Numbered from the stretch's first letter, positions 35,758-44,387 are shown. The stretch is DNA of 64,000 nt from Trinickia acidisoli (GCF_017315725.1 NZ_JAFLRG010000001.1:868001-932000), one strand, 5' to 3'. Numbers and translations are program-made. Notes: generated from the sequence alone by a model not told the origin.

Positions 35758-37665
35758 ATGTGCGGATACATCGCAATCCTCTCGAAGCAGTCTATTGAAT
35801 TCAAGGCCAACCAGCTCGATGCGTCGATGGCGGCCATCCATCATCGCGGGCCGGACAGCTGTTCCACGTGGTTCGATCCCAACGGAAAAGTAGCAATGGG
35901 TTATGTCCGCCTCGGATTGGTCGGACTCAGTAACGGCACTCAGCCGATCGTCGCGGACGAAGGCGATTTCGTCATGATGGTCAACGGCGAATTTTACGAC
36001 TACGCTCGAATTCGTTCGGAGTTGGAGGCGCAAGGATGCCGGTTCAAAACCTCGTCTGACAGCGAAATCGCGCTGCATTTGTACCGGCGAGACGGGGTTC
36101 GCGGTCTCCAGCAGCTGCGGGGCGAATTCGCGATTCTGATATACGATCGCCTGCGCGAAACGCTTCTCGCTGTCCGCGACCGCATCGGTGTCAAGCCGTT
36201 GTATTACGCCGAGCACGATGGCGCACTGTACTTCGGTTCCGAGATCAAGGCGCTCGTGGCGGCGGGCGTGCCTGCTCAATGGGACCACGACGGGTATGCG
36301 AGCCGCGGCTTCATCCTGCGCGATCGCACGTTGTTCAAGGGCGTTCGCAGCGTGAAGCCGGGAACGCTCCTGCTCGTGGACAGTGCCGGCATTCAGGAAA
36401 AGACCTATTGGGATTGGCAATTCCCGGCCCAAACGGCGGTCGATCACGGGCGCACGGAATCGTCGATGATCGAAGGCGTACGCAGCGCAATCGAAGACGC
36501 GGTGCGTCTGCGGCTCCATGCCGATGTACCCATTGGCGTCTCGTTGAGTGGTGGTCTCGATTCGTCGGCGATGCTGGGGCTTGCAACCGCACTCTCCGGC
36601 GAATCGTTAAATGCGTTTCACTTGTCGTTCGAAGGTGCGCAAGGATACGACGAACGCCGCTACGCGGAGATCGCCGCGAAGCATAATAATGCGCAATTGC
36701 ATGTGTTGTCTGTGAGCCAGGACGATCTTGCCGATCACTTCGAAGACGCACTGTGGCACACGGAAACCCCGTTTTCCAATGCACACAGTATCGCCAAATA
36801 TATGCTTTGCAAGTTCATCCAAAGCAAGGGAATGCGCGCCGTGTTGACTGGTGAAGGCGCTGACGAGGTGTTCGCGGGATATCCGCATTACCGGCGCGAT
36901 ATGGTTCGTTTCAACCATGATCGCCAGGACCCCGAGGAGATTCGTCGCCTTGCGGAGCGGATGGCAACCCAGGGCGACCGTTACCTAGAGGCACAGACAG
37001 AAGACGTCCAGTGGGTCAATCGCAATCTTGAGCACAGCATCTCCTGGATCGAGACGCAGTCAGCGTTGTTCAGGCCGCTGACCAAGCTCTTCCGCGAGGA
37101 ATACCGTGAGCGGCACGCGCACGCTGCACCGTATCGGCAGTTCTTCGACAGGCTCGGCGGTCCCGCATTCGATCAATGGGATCCGGTCAACAAGTCCTTA
37201 TACGCTGTTGCGAAATCGAGCCTGCCGAACCTGGTGCTGACAACCCTTGGAGATCGGTTGGAAATGGCAGGTAGTCTGGAAGGCCGGCCGCCGTTGCTCG
37301 ATCATCGTGTGGTGGACGAGGCGGCGAGCTTGCCGGTATGGATGAAGATTCGCGGCAGCGTGGAGAAGTACGCGTTGCGTGAAGCCATGCGGCCCTACCT
37401 GCCTACGGAAATCTACGATCGGAAGAAGCAGTACTTCCGCGCGCCACCTTCGACGCTCGATCCGGCGTCTAAGATGTTCCAACTTGTTGCCGACACGTTG
37501 TCTAGCCCATTACTCGCCGAATTGCCGTTCTTCGAGCCATCGAGCGTACGCGATTTCCTCGGCTTTGCGCGCACGCTTCCCGAGGCACAGCGCGCCGCGG
37601 CAGATCATGTGTTGATGGAAATCACCGGTCTTTGCTTGCTGCAAAAGCGCTTCGCACTTCGCTAG
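35758..37665 (+). CDS. Glutamine-dependent AsnB-type amidotransferase
   Basis: A 635-residue class-II glutaminase plus synthetase. Cys2 (MCGYIAIL) is the glutaminase nucleophile, and HHRGPDS and NGEFYDY are also present (domain about 1-210). The ATP-pyrophosphatase loop SLSGGLDSSAML lies near 265, with GEGADEVFAGYPHYRRD near 370 and the family's C-terminal KYALREAMRPYLP segment. It should use ATP and glutamine-derived ammonia to amidate a carboxylate. Because it lies between a crotonase and an N-oxygenase, its substrate is probably a pathway intermediate rather than aspartate. Intact Cys2 argues against a beta-lactam synthetase. Confidence 0.85.
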   Translation: MCGYIAILSKQSIEFKANQLDASMAAIHHRGPDSCSTWFDPNGKVAMGYVRLGLVGLSNGTQPIVADEGDFVMMVNGEFYDYARIRSELEAQGCRFKTSSDSEIALHLYRRDGVRGLQQLRGEFAILIYDRLRETLLAVRDRIGVKPLYYAEHDGALYFGSEIKALVAAGVPAQWDHDGYASRGFILRDRTLFKGVRSVKPGTLLLVDSAGIQEKTYWDWQFPAQTAVDHGRTESSMIEGVRSAIEDAVRLRLHADVPIGVSLSGGLDSSAMLGLATALSGESLNAFHLSFEGAQGYDERRYAEIAAKHNNAQLHVLSVSQDDLADHFEDALWHTETPFSNAHSIAKYMLCKFIQSKGMRAVLTGEGADEVFAGYPHYRRDMVRFNHDRQDPEEIRRLAERMATQGDRYLEAQTEDVQWVNRNLEHSISWIETQSALFRPLTKLFREEYRERHAHAAPYRQFFDRLGGPAFDQWDPVNKSLYAVAKSSLPNLVLTTLGDRLEMAGSLEGRPPLLDHRVVDEAASLPVWMKIRGSVEKYALREAMRPYLPTEIYDRKKQYFRAPPSTLDPASKMFQLVADTLSSPLLAELPFFEPSSVRDFLGFARTLPEAQRAAADHVLMEITGLCLLQKRFALR

Positions 37666-37690
37666 CGAGACGCGGGCGCTTTGCTGCACC

Positions 37691-37722
37691 CGCAGTGGTG
37701 TGCCTGACGGCGCACCACTGCG
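37691..37722. terminator. Stable hairpin between asnB-like and exporter genes
   Basis: A 14-bp stem (CGCAGTGGTGTGCC / GGCGCACCACTGCG, one G-U pair) closes a 4-base loop. It lies 26 bases after the AsnB-type stop and has no T-tract. It could attenuate readthrough or stabilise the upstream transcript. Confidence 0.4.
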
Positions 37723-37778
37723 CGGTGGGAGTGACTCCATCGCGCCCCGCCAACCGCATTTCTTGCACTGGAGCCATC

Positions 37779-38681
37779 ATGGAAAAAAAGCACCTTGCCC
37801 TGGCGTTGCTGGTCACTTTCGTATGGGGCATCAACTTCCCTATCACCAAGCTAGGTCTCGATTCGATGGATCCGTTCGTCCTCACGGGAATCAGATTCGC
37901 GCTCGCGGCTATACCGCTGGTCTTTTTCATACGTCGGCCTTCCGTTAATTTCGGCTACGTCGCAGCCTATGGATTGATATTCGGCGTCGGCATGTGGGGT
38001 GCGATTAACTATGGTATTGCCGTGGGTGTCGCGCCGGGAATCGCCTCCCTGATTATTCAATTGAGCGCCTTTTTCACGATGTTCTGGGGTGCTCTGTTGT
38101 TTCGCGAACGGTTGCGTCCGGCGCAATGGATCGGTGCCACTGTTGTGCTGATCGGCTTGGCTGGCATCTTCCTGGCGCAGAAAGGCGCGCACCAGGTATT
38201 CGGTATTGCGCTGATCGTACTCAGTGCGGTGGCATGGAGCATCGGCAACGTCATCATCAAGAAGTCCGGCGTGAAGGAGATTTTCTCGTTCATGGTCTGG
38301 GCCAGTCTCTTCCCTCCCATCCCGATGTTAGCTGGTACTTGGCTGATCCAGGGCGGGCAGCCGTTCGTGACGACCTGGCACAACGTCGGCAGCGTTGCCG
38401 TGTTTTCGCTCGTGTTCCAAGTTTATCTCGCAACGCACTTTTCGTATTGGGGATGGAACTCGCTGATGAAGCTGTATCCCGTGTCGACGGTCGCTCCGCT
38501 CTCGTTGATGATTCCGGTCTTCGGGATCGTGACCTCGATCGTCCTCATCGGTGAACGTGTTCACCCGGTGGAAATGGCGTCAATCGTGGTGATCATCGTG
38601 GGCCTCGCGATCGGGATTTTCGGCCGGGGGAGCGCCGCGGTCATCTCGCGGACAGTTCCCGTCAGCGCGTCCAAGATCTGA
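37779..38681 (+). CDS. EamA-family (DMT) exporter
   Basis: A 300-residue inner-membrane protein with about ten helices in two EamA repeats. The first repeat opens with LALALLVTFVWGINFPITKL, a typical EamA start, and the second with IALIVLSAVAWSIGNVIIKK. GGAG precedes ATG 37779. The family exports amino acids and small metabolites. Within this cluster it most likely exports the product or a toxic intermediate. Confidence 0.85.
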   Translation: MEKKHLALALLVTFVWGINFPITKLGLDSMDPFVLTGIRFALAAIPLVFFIRRPSVNFGYVAAYGLIFGVGMWGAINYGIAVGVAPGIASLIIQLSAFFTMFWGALLFRERLRPAQWIGATVVLIGLAGIFLAQKGAHQVFGIALIVLSAVAWSIGNVIIKKSGVKEIFSFMVWASLFPPIPMLAGTWLIQGGQPFVTTWHNVGSVAVFSLVFQVYLATHFSYWGWNSLMKLYPVSTVAPLSLMIPVFGIVTSIVLIGERVHPVEMASIVVIIVGLAIGIFGRGSAAVISRTVPVSASKI

Positions 38682-38781
38682 TACAGCGTTTCGAACACAG
38701 CAGTCTGCATCGTTCAAATCAATAACACCGGCCGGCGCTACGGTGCACGGCCGGAATCTTTACCTTTCGCAGAGTGGCCGC

Positions 38782-39711
38782 ATGCTTACAGAAGACTCCG
38801 TTGAATCTAGTCATGTCAAAGAAACGCTGAAAAAGCTCTCGGGACTGTGGCGCGAGCGAGCTATGGTCAATCAAGGGCTGATGGATCAGACGTCAATCGT
38901 CTTTGCGCCGGAGAAGGCGGATTTCGCGGAGACTCTCGTGCCGTTCCGCGAGCATCCGAGATGGCAGGATGCGCCGCACGAACTGAGATCGGCGGTGTTG
39001 TCGTATGGGTGGGCGATATACAATCTGAAGACGGTCTATATCGAATGTGACGTCGTTACGCCCGCATGCGAGGACCTGATCAAGTGCCCCATCGGGGACG
39101 CGACGGCGAGATACGAATTGCAGCAGGCGATGAGCGAGGCGTTGCTGGACGAGGCTTTGCACACCAAGATGTCGATCGACGCCAGCAACTACGTCTATCG
39201 ACACCGCAACTTGGTTCCGCTGGACTACACCGCTTTCAATCTCGTGACGTGGCGTGACCGATTGCTTTCGCAGTGCGGTTCGGATGGCAAGCGCCGGCTT
39301 ACGCGCTTCGCGATCGCCGCGGCAAGCGAGACGTTGATCACAGACTATTTGAGAACGCTCTCGGACGATGCTGACATCCAACCATTGTGCCGGGAAGTGA
39401 CGAGATCCCACGCGATTGATGAATGGGGGCATTCTGGCGTATTCAGCACCGTTGCCGAACATGTCGTGGGATCGCTCAGGGCAAGCGAGCGTTCCTTCTT
39501 CGCCGATATCGTGCAGCAAACGGTTGAGATGTTCGCGGACAACGAGTTGGGCGCGTGGGCAAGCGCCTTCGAACTGCTGCAATTTCCTCACGGAAAGGAA
39601 ATCATTCGTGATTCGGAGCAGGTGGGCAAGGTCACGGTCTACAAGGATTCCGTCATGATGTTGTTGGACAAGTTGGGGCTTCGATTCGATTCCATTCACT
39701 CGCCAGCATGA
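38782..39711 (+). CDS. AurF-like di-iron N-oxygenase
   Basis: A 309-residue protein of the AurF/CmlI-type non-haem di-iron oxygenase family, which oxidises amines to hydroxylamine or nitro groups. The full ligand set is visible: Glu in TVYIECDVV (88), ExxH in DEALHTK (E124, H127), Glu in AAASETLI (183) and HAIDEWGH (H210, E214, H217). Spacing matches AurF ligands (E101, E136, H139, E196, H223, E227, H230) to within one residue. The ATG 38782 is preferred; a GTG at 38743 would add 13 residues. It is followed at once by a ferredoxin reductase, a plausible electron donor. Confidence 0.8.
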   Translation: MLTEDSVESSHVKETLKKLSGLWRERAMVNQGLMDQTSIVFAPEKADFAETLVPFREHPRWQDAPHELRSAVLSYGWAIYNLKTVYIECDVVTPACEDLIKCPIGDATARYELQQAMSEALLDEALHTKMSIDASNYVYRHRNLVPLDYTAFNLVTWRDRLLSQCGSDGKRRLTRFAIAAASETLITDYLRTLSDDADIQPLCREVTRSHAIDEWGHSGVFSTVAEHVVGSLRASERSFFADIVQQTVEMFADNELGAWASAFELLQFPHGKEIIRDSEQVGKVTVYKDSVMMLLDKLGLRFDSIHSPA

Positions 39712-39756
39712 TGGGAAGCATTGATAAAAATAGTCTTGGTAACCTGAGAGAAGCAG

Positions 39757-40809
39757 ATGAAAGGGCCACTTCATTTCAAATGTGAACATGTTGTGCGGAT
39801 GTCGAACTCGGTCAACGCATACTGGCTGCGCTTGCTGAATTCCGAGCGTTACGACGAGTGCGACTATGGAAAGCACTTGCTGTTAAAGTACCCGGATGCG
39901 TCGAACAAGATTCAGGCGAGAAACTATTCGATAGCGGGCAGACCCGAATACGACCTAATCGAAATCGCCGTCAAGCGCCAGGCGGGCCACGGTGTTTCCG
40001 CATCCATTCACCAGTCGCTCGCGAAAAATTCGATATTGATTGTGGATGAAGTCTCCGGGGCGCTGACGAGCAGATCGCTATTGCGGTACCGTCAGCTCTT
40101 GATGGTCTGCGGGGGAGTCGGGATCACCCTGCCGTTGGGTTTGGTTAGAGGCTTAGCAGCGCTCTCGGAGCGAGGCACAGAGGTGCCGAACGTTCATTTG
40201 ATCGTATGCGTGCCGCATTTCGACGCGCTGATTTACTTCGCCGAGCTACTCGCGCTGCAGGCGAAATATTCGTGGCTATCGGTCGCGACATTCGTTACGC
40301 GCGAGCACGTACGTGCCGGCATTTCATATCTCCATTCGGGCCGTCCGGATCCTCGTGAACTGGCAAACAGCATTGCTGCGCCCGATGCGGTCGTGCTGTG
40401 TGGCAGTGAGAAGTTCGTATCGGACTGGGAAGTGAAGATCCGCGCCAGTTTTCCCGATGCGTTCATTCTCGACCAGCACCGATCGAGCGTCGATTTGGCG
40501 GCCGCGGATAGCGCTCGACCTGACGCCGGCGATGCAGGGGGGAACCGCGCTACGCTACGACTCGCAAACAGCGGACGATCTATTAGCGCGTCTCATGACA
40601 AGACGTTGCTGGAAACGCTGGAAAGCAACGGTGTAAACGTGCCGAGTCAATGCCGGATGGGCATTTGCGGGCGCTGCAGCGTCCAGTTGCTGGAGGGCGA
40701 GGTCGTGTCCACATCGGACATTGGCTTGTCCGGCGCGGAGCGACAGCGGGGTTTCCTCTTGGCTTGTTGTAGCAAGCCAGTCTGCGAGACATTGACGCTG
40801 GCGCTCTGA
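39757..40809 (+). CDS. Three-domain flavin/NAD/[2Fe-2S] oxygenase reductase
   Basis: A 350-residue reductase of the phthalate dioxygenase reductase type. The N-terminal flavin-binding domain carries ARNYSIAG (RxYS, about 53-60), the NAD-binding domain GGVGITLPLGLVRGL (about 117-131), and the C-terminal plant-type ferredoxin domain SQCRMGICGRCSVQLLEGEV with a fourth Cys in LLACCSK. It should pass electrons from NAD(P)H to the adjacent AurF-like oxygenase. GAGAAG lies just before ATG 39757. It is the last gene of the cluster and is followed by a strong hairpin. Confidence 0.85.
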   Translation: MKGPLHFKCEHVVRMSNSVNAYWLRLLNSERYDECDYGKHLLLKYPDASNKIQARNYSIAGRPEYDLIEIAVKRQAGHGVSASIHQSLAKNSILIVDEVSGALTSRSLLRYRQLLMVCGGVGITLPLGLVRGLAALSERGTEVPNVHLIVCVPHFDALIYFAELLALQAKYSWLSVATFVTREHVRAGISYLHSGRPDPRELANSIAAPDAVVLCGSEKFVSDWEVKIRASFPDAFILDQHRSSVDLAAADSARPDAGDAGGNRATLRLANSGRSISASHDKTLLETLESNGVNVPSQCRMGICGRCSVQLLEGEVVSTSDIGLSGAERQRGFLLACCSKPVCETLTLAL

Positions 40810-40847
40810 CCTCCGCCGCTCGTTTACCTCGGCGCCTCGCGGAGAGA

Positions 40848-40873
40848 CCCGGGAAGCGCTCGCGCTTCCCGGG
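40848..40873. terminator. Hairpin terminator after the N-oxygenase cluster
   Basis: An 11-bp perfect stem (CCCGGGAAGCG / CGCTTCCCGGG) with a 4-base loop lies 38 bases after the reductase stop. There is no T-tract, so factor-independent termination is uncertain, but its position fits an operon end. Confidence 0.55.
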
Positions 40874-41082
40874 CATGCGCAAAGCCGAATCCATCGAATG
40901 CAAGTGTCAGGCGCTGCATACCATTACGCTCGCGGCCCGTAGGACAGTGTTGCTGGCGGCTGCAATGTCCGCTTATTCTCAACTACCGTGGCTCCGAAGG
41001 ATCTGCGCCGATCACGTCGACGGCCTAGTGCCTGACCGCTCACCGCTTCCATTCCTTGTGACCGTCACCTTGACCCTCGCCG

Positions 41083-41901
41083 TCACCGGACCGAGCCGGA
41101 TAGATAGAACTCGTCCGTGACTGCCGCCCCCTCCTCGATACTGTCCTCAAACGCGCCGTTGGCGAACCCGGCTCGCGCGGCGGCGTCGAGCGCAGCCTGA
41201 TCGAACCCGGCCGCCCGGCGCCGCGCATCCAGTTCGCGCGCCTGGGTGATCGCCGCTTCGAGCGTGCTGCCCGAGCGAATACCGAGATCGACGTAGTAGA
41301 TCGCCGAGCGATAGCTTTGCGTGGTGGACTTTCCGCGCAGCTTCAGTTCCTGCGGCAGACAGGCGAGCAGATTGCCCGATACCGCAGCGAAGTAGTGCAG
41401 TCGTGCGGCGAGCGCGCGGATCGAGTTGTACGACGTGGTGCGGAAGATGAACGAGCCCATCTCGTCCCCGTCCTCGTCGCCGATGAGCACGTTCAGCCGG
41501 CCGTAGGGCTTACAGGCGCCGCTCTGGCCGAACGCGCAGCGGTTCGGCGACGGGCATGCTAGTTCCTCGATGCCGGCATCGCCCGCGCGGCGACAGGTCT
41601 CCCCGTTACCGACGCAGATAGGCCGCCCGGTCTCGCGGTCGAAGCACGAATACTCGGCGCGCAGGTTCAGGTCGGGGTCATTGAACAAGAACCGGACAGG
41701 GATCGAGCGCAGCTTGCCGGTAGTGGCCTTGCGCAGCGACTCGTTGAGCGGATGCAGCAGCCAGCCGTCGCGGTTCTGGATCTGGGTCGTGAGAGTGAAC
41801 TGGTCGTCCTTCTCGGGCAGTCGTTTGCCGTTCTTCTCGACAACTCTCCCAATACTGATGCGCCCTATAACGGGCGGAGTGATGCTCAAGCCTTTCAACA
41901 T
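41083..41901 (-). CDS. Phage-type protein, recombination-directionality-factor-like
   Basis: A 272-residue protein resembling a family often annotated 'hydrolase or metal-binding protein' or 'recombination directionality factor' in Burkholderia prophages. Clues are the N-terminus MLKGLSITPPVIGRISIGRV and a cysteine-rich patch with spaced Cys in CVGNGETCRRAG, ELACPSPNRCAFG and GACKPYGRL, suggesting a metal site. ACAGGAG precedes the ATG. It lies upstream of nothing it could serve now; a decayed YqaJ exonuclease precedes it. It is a probable prophage survivor, and its function is not demonstrated. Confidence 0.6.
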   Translation of the reverse strand: MLKGLSITPPVIGRISIGRVVEKNGKRLPEKDDQFTLTTQIQNRDGWLLHPLNESLRKATTGKLRSIPVRFLFNDPDLNLRAEYSCFDRETGRPICVGNGETCRRAGDAGIEELACPSPNRCAFGQSGACKPYGRLNVLIGDEDGDEMGSFIFRTTSYNSIRALAARLHYFAAVSGNLLACLPQELKLRGKSTTQSYRSAIYYVDLGIRSGSTLEAAITQARELDARRRAAGFDQAALDAAARAGFANGAFEDSIEEGAAVTDEFYLSGSVR

Positions 41902-41970
41902 AGAGTTCTCCTGTATACGTAAACAGAGGGGAAGTGAAGCGGGGGAGGGGGCAGCAGGAACAGCGGGGGC

Positions 41971-42750
41971 TCAGGTGTTCACCAGAAACCGGCGCGAGCC
42001 GAGTTTCGTAATGGCGTATCGCACGGCAAGCTCGGGGTGATCAGCCAGCAGTCGTTTCAGATCGATGCCGATGCCGTCCTTGCTGCGCTTGTACGAAACG
42101 GAACCCGTATCGAACTGCGCCTGACCGGCTTCGCCCATCGCCTGCTGGATCGTCTGCTTCAGCTTCGCCTCGATGGTTTGGCGGCCCTCAATTTCGGCGC
42201 GCACGGCGACCAGATCGGAGAACACGGACGACAGGTGGCGGTCGCCCGTGAAATCGACCGTGCCACCTCCGCCCGGATACAGGCAGCGCAACGCGCGATC
42301 GACCGATTCCGAGCCGTCGGCGGCCGGCGGCGTATCGGTCTCGACGTGCCGCCAGAACGCGGCTTCGAGTTCGATCAAGCGGGCAATGAGTCCGTCGTCA
42401 CGCTCGATTCGATGCACCTCGAGCTTCTGGCCGCAGATCAGCACGGCCACGTCGGCAGACGACTTGCCCGTGACCGCGAGCTGGTGCTGAACCTGCAACT
42501 GCGCGTACTCGGGCACACCGTCGCGCCACAGCCGTGCACCGAACTCGCCCGCCGTCTTGCATTCGAGCAGTTGCACATCGCGGTTGCCGACGACTTCCCG
42601 ATCTACATTAGCCAGCATGAACGGTACCGTTGGATGCTGGATGTGGACGTTCCGTCCAAAACGGCAAATCCCCGCGGGTTGCAGGGCCCCATACCGCGGG
42701 CGATGGATCTGCACGTTGCCCCGGCGGTCCGGCCAGTGCTCGGCCGACAT
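41971..42750 (-). pseudogene. YqaJ-type phage exonuclease, N-terminally decayed
   Basis: The frame carries the YqaJ/lambda-exonuclease-like core: HPTVPFMLANVDREVV, LLECKTAGEF (catalytic Glu and Lys) and YAQLQVQHQLAVTG (Gln). It also has a C-terminal region typical of Burkholderia phage versions. The upstream part is compressed: only GALQ and GRN-like remnants of the N-terminal domain remain, and the GGSDA-type start is missing. The frame begins in sequence overlapping an opposing small gene. It is therefore probably a deletion remnant at a recombination boundary. Confidence 0.6.
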
Positions 42751-43125
42751 TCGCGAAGACGAACGAGATTGCGGGCTGTGATTCTGTCGGTTATTGCGCT
42801 GCCGGTCTTGGCTGGTGCCTGGACCTCGTTACACCACATGAACAACGCATCGCCAAAAGTCGCGTCAGTGGCTCGCCGTGCGCATGAGCCGTTCCGTCGC
42901 CATGCCGTGACCGAAGCGACTCGCAGGGCACGAATTGAGCGAGCCAAGGAAGAGAGCGGCGAGTCCTCTGCGCTCATTGCCGCGCAGCAGGCCAATGACC
43001 AGGCCCTGGCGGCGCGCTTGGCTCAACCGACCCCGGCTGCTCCGTTGCCCCCATGCCCGCCAGGGATCGACCGTCTCGAGTGTGTGCCCGATCAACGAAT
43101 CTTGGCAAGGTTGCGAAATCGCTGA
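42703..43125 (+). CDS. Hypothetical protein with one membrane helix
   Basis: Up to 140 residues. One hydrophobic helix (AVILSVIALPVLAGAWTS) is followed by a charged helical segment (ATRRARIERAKEESGE) and a proline-rich tail PTPAAPLPPCPPGIDRL with two Cys. No clear ribosome-binding site; ATG 42703 and GTG 42778 are both possible starts, the latter placing the helix at the N-terminus. The 5' end overlaps the decayed YqaJ gene on the other strand. No family is recognised; it may be the tail of a truncated phage gene. Confidence 0.4.
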   Translation: MDLHVAPAVRPVLGRHSRRRTRLRAVILSVIALPVLAGAWTSLHHMNNASPKVASVARRAHEPFRRHAVTEATRRARIERAKEESGESSALIAAQQANDQALAARLAQPTPAAPLPPCPPGIDRLECVPDQRILARLRNR

Positions 43126-43257
43126 TGGGGGCACCGAGTGGATGTCCACCAAGCACACACTCGGAGATTCGGCGCCCATTGCTCATCGACATGGATCGAC
43201 ATTGATTGAAGCAGACCCGAAATGCCTACACGGTGCCTACACGACGCCAGAAACGAC

Positions 43258-43291
43258 AAAGGGTTACAGGCAAGAAGCGCTGTAACCCTTT
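43258..43291 (-). terminator. Hairpin beside the left att copy
   Basis: A 12-bp perfect stem (AAAGGGTTACAG / CTGTAACCCTTT) with a 10-base loop sits 4 bases left of the tRNA-derived repeat at 43295. The same layout, with different stem sequence, follows the real tRNA-Lys. It was probably a terminator carried by the integrated element. Confidence 0.6.
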
Positions 43292-43294
43292 GAA

Positions 43295-43347
43295 TTCTTT
43301 GGTAGGCCGTACGTGACTCGAACACGTGACCAACGGATTAAAAGTCC
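43295..43347 (-). repeat. Duplicate of the tRNA-Lys 3' half (att site copy)
   Basis: 53 bases identical to 46952-47004. They hold the tRNA-Lys 3' half from the anticodon loop through the encoded CCA, plus 5 bases beyond. Sequence right of it (after AAAGTCC) diverges, so the tRNA is incomplete here. This is the classic footprint of an element integrated at a tRNA 3' end. Confidence 0.9.
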
Positions 43348-43467
43348 TTTTAATGCGCTCGCTTTGCGCCCGCTTTATCCATCAAATCAAAGACTTGAGG
43401 CCGCACGCTCGGGCTTTGAAGCCGCATTGAACCGCATTGCTGTTGACACCCGGTTGACGCTGCTTCC

Positions 43468-43506
43468 ACGGGGTTGCGGCACAGCTTGGCTGCACCGCAA
43501 CCCCGT
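43468..43506. repeat. 12-bp-stem hairpin
   Basis: ACGGGGTTGCGG pairs with CCGCAACCCCGT around a 15-base loop. It lies in the gene-free part of the island, near a second large hairpin. Confidence 0.6.
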
Positions 43507-43529
43507 TCGCCAGCTTATCTCTACGGTGG

Positions 43530-43578
43530 CCGTCAAGGCCATGCGGCTACGCCGTGGCCTAACGGCCAGCCTTGACGG
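43530..43578. repeat. Second large hairpin
   Basis: CCGTCAAGGC (43530-43539) pairs with GCCTTGACGG (43569-43578). The interior itself can fold (GGCCATGCGGC against GCCGTGGCC), giving a long branched structure. Confidence 0.55.
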
Positions 43579-43673
43579 AGCAACTGGCAGAGGATGGGCC
43601 AAGGCCGGTCAAACATCCGCGAAACCCGAGAAAGTATCCGCGAAACCCGAAACGTCTTGTGGTGCGGGCACCT

Positions 43674-43931
43674 TCAAGTGCCGCCAGCCAAACGCAGATG
43701 AGCATCGTGGCAAGCGACCCGAAGGTATGCAGCGCAGTTGGCAATCGCTTCTCGAACCGGCTCAGCATCGGCGTCCGGCCGTCCTCGCAAGACTTCTGCG
43801 AGGTGCCGTACTTCACTCTCGGAAAGCCAAAAACGTGGATCGGCGAATCCCCACAACAGCACGTCGACGAGATCAGAAACCTGCTCGAGCGGCTCGGAAG
43901 CCAGGGAGTCCCACGAATCTTCGTCGCGCAT
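43674..43931 (-). CDS. Hypothetical protein (island)
   Basis: An 85-residue acidic, helical protein (LEQVSDLVDVLLWGFADPRF then SEVRHLAEVLRGRPD). A GGGGG-type site precedes ATG 43931. It lies 14 bases after the stop of the membrane protein gene and ends the leftward set that begins with the secretin. No family is recognised. Confidence 0.5.
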   Translation of the reverse strand: MRDEDSWDSLASEPLEQVSDLVDVLLWGFADPRFWLSESEVRHLAEVLRGRPDADAEPVREAIANCAAYLRVACHDAHLRLAGGT

Positions 43932-43945
43932 TACGGCCCCCGTCT

Positions 43946-44320
43946 TCAGGCGACGTTCAGCGAGCGATTGCGAAAATAGAGATACGCCAAGCCGATGGGC
44001 GCGATGACGATAGCCAGATACCAGCAAAAAAGCATGGTCATAAGCTTGACAAACAGCATCAGGATCGCGTTGACGAAGAAGAGGTTGCGTCCGACGATAT
44101 AGTCAACAACGCTCTCATAAACGAACCGAGAGTACGGATAGAGAAAACAGTTTGCCGCGACAAAGACGGTGAGAAACGCCTCAACACTCATCGCCATGTG
44201 TGCTTTGCCGTGACTGAACACGAAGAGCAGCATCGCGGGGAAGATCAGGCCGAAAAGGAAATTGCGGATGTAGTAGGCTCGGGTTAGCCCACCAAACGAG
44301 CGGGTGATAATCGGGTGCAT
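43946..44320 (-). CDS. Small multi-pass membrane protein (island)
   Basis: A 124-residue protein with about three helices (NFLFGLIFPAMLLFVFSHG, EAFLTVFVAANCFLY, LMTMLFCWYLAIVIAPIGLA). A strong AAGGAGG site precedes ATG 44320. It follows the secretin by 67 bases on the same strand and may be a phage assembly or membrane component. No named family is recognised. Confidence 0.65.
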   Translation of the reverse strand: MHPIITRSFGGLTRAYYIRNFLFGLIFPAMLLFVFSHGKAHMAMSVEAFLTVFVAANCFLYPYSRFVYESVVDYIVGRNLFFVNAILMLFVKLMTMLFCWYLAIVIAPIGLAYLYFRNRSLNVA

Positions 44321-44387
44321 GCTAGTCCTCCTTGTCGAAAGCCGCAGTAACGACCGCATGCACGAAAACTTTATAGATGCAGTCGCC

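Larger units (their letters stand above)
43348..43673. other. Gene-free, hairpin-rich region of the island
   Basis: 326 bases without a supported gene. It holds two large hairpins (43468-43506 and 43530-43578) and a 15-base direct repeat (ATCCGCGAAACCCGA at 43615 and 43636). Such structure resembles the intergenic origin/packaging region of filamentous phages; this is inference. Confidence 0.45.

Noticed and set aside
34957..37665. Crotonase plus AsnB-like gene as a carbapenem-type CarB/CarA pair
   Set aside because: CarA-type beta-lactam synthetases have lost the glutaminase Cys and are about 500 residues. Here Cys2 and the full 635-residue glutaminase-synthetase are intact, and no CarC-type oxygenase is present.
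43230..43350. CRISPR-like repeats near the left att site
   Set aside because: Only paired hairpin arms and one tRNA-derived duplicate are present; no regularly spaced repeat-spacer array or cas genes occur anywhere in the window.
43301..43376. A second complete tRNA-Lys at the left att copy
   Set aside because: Only the 3' half is present; after AAAGTCC the sequence diverges, so no acceptor or D-arm can form.
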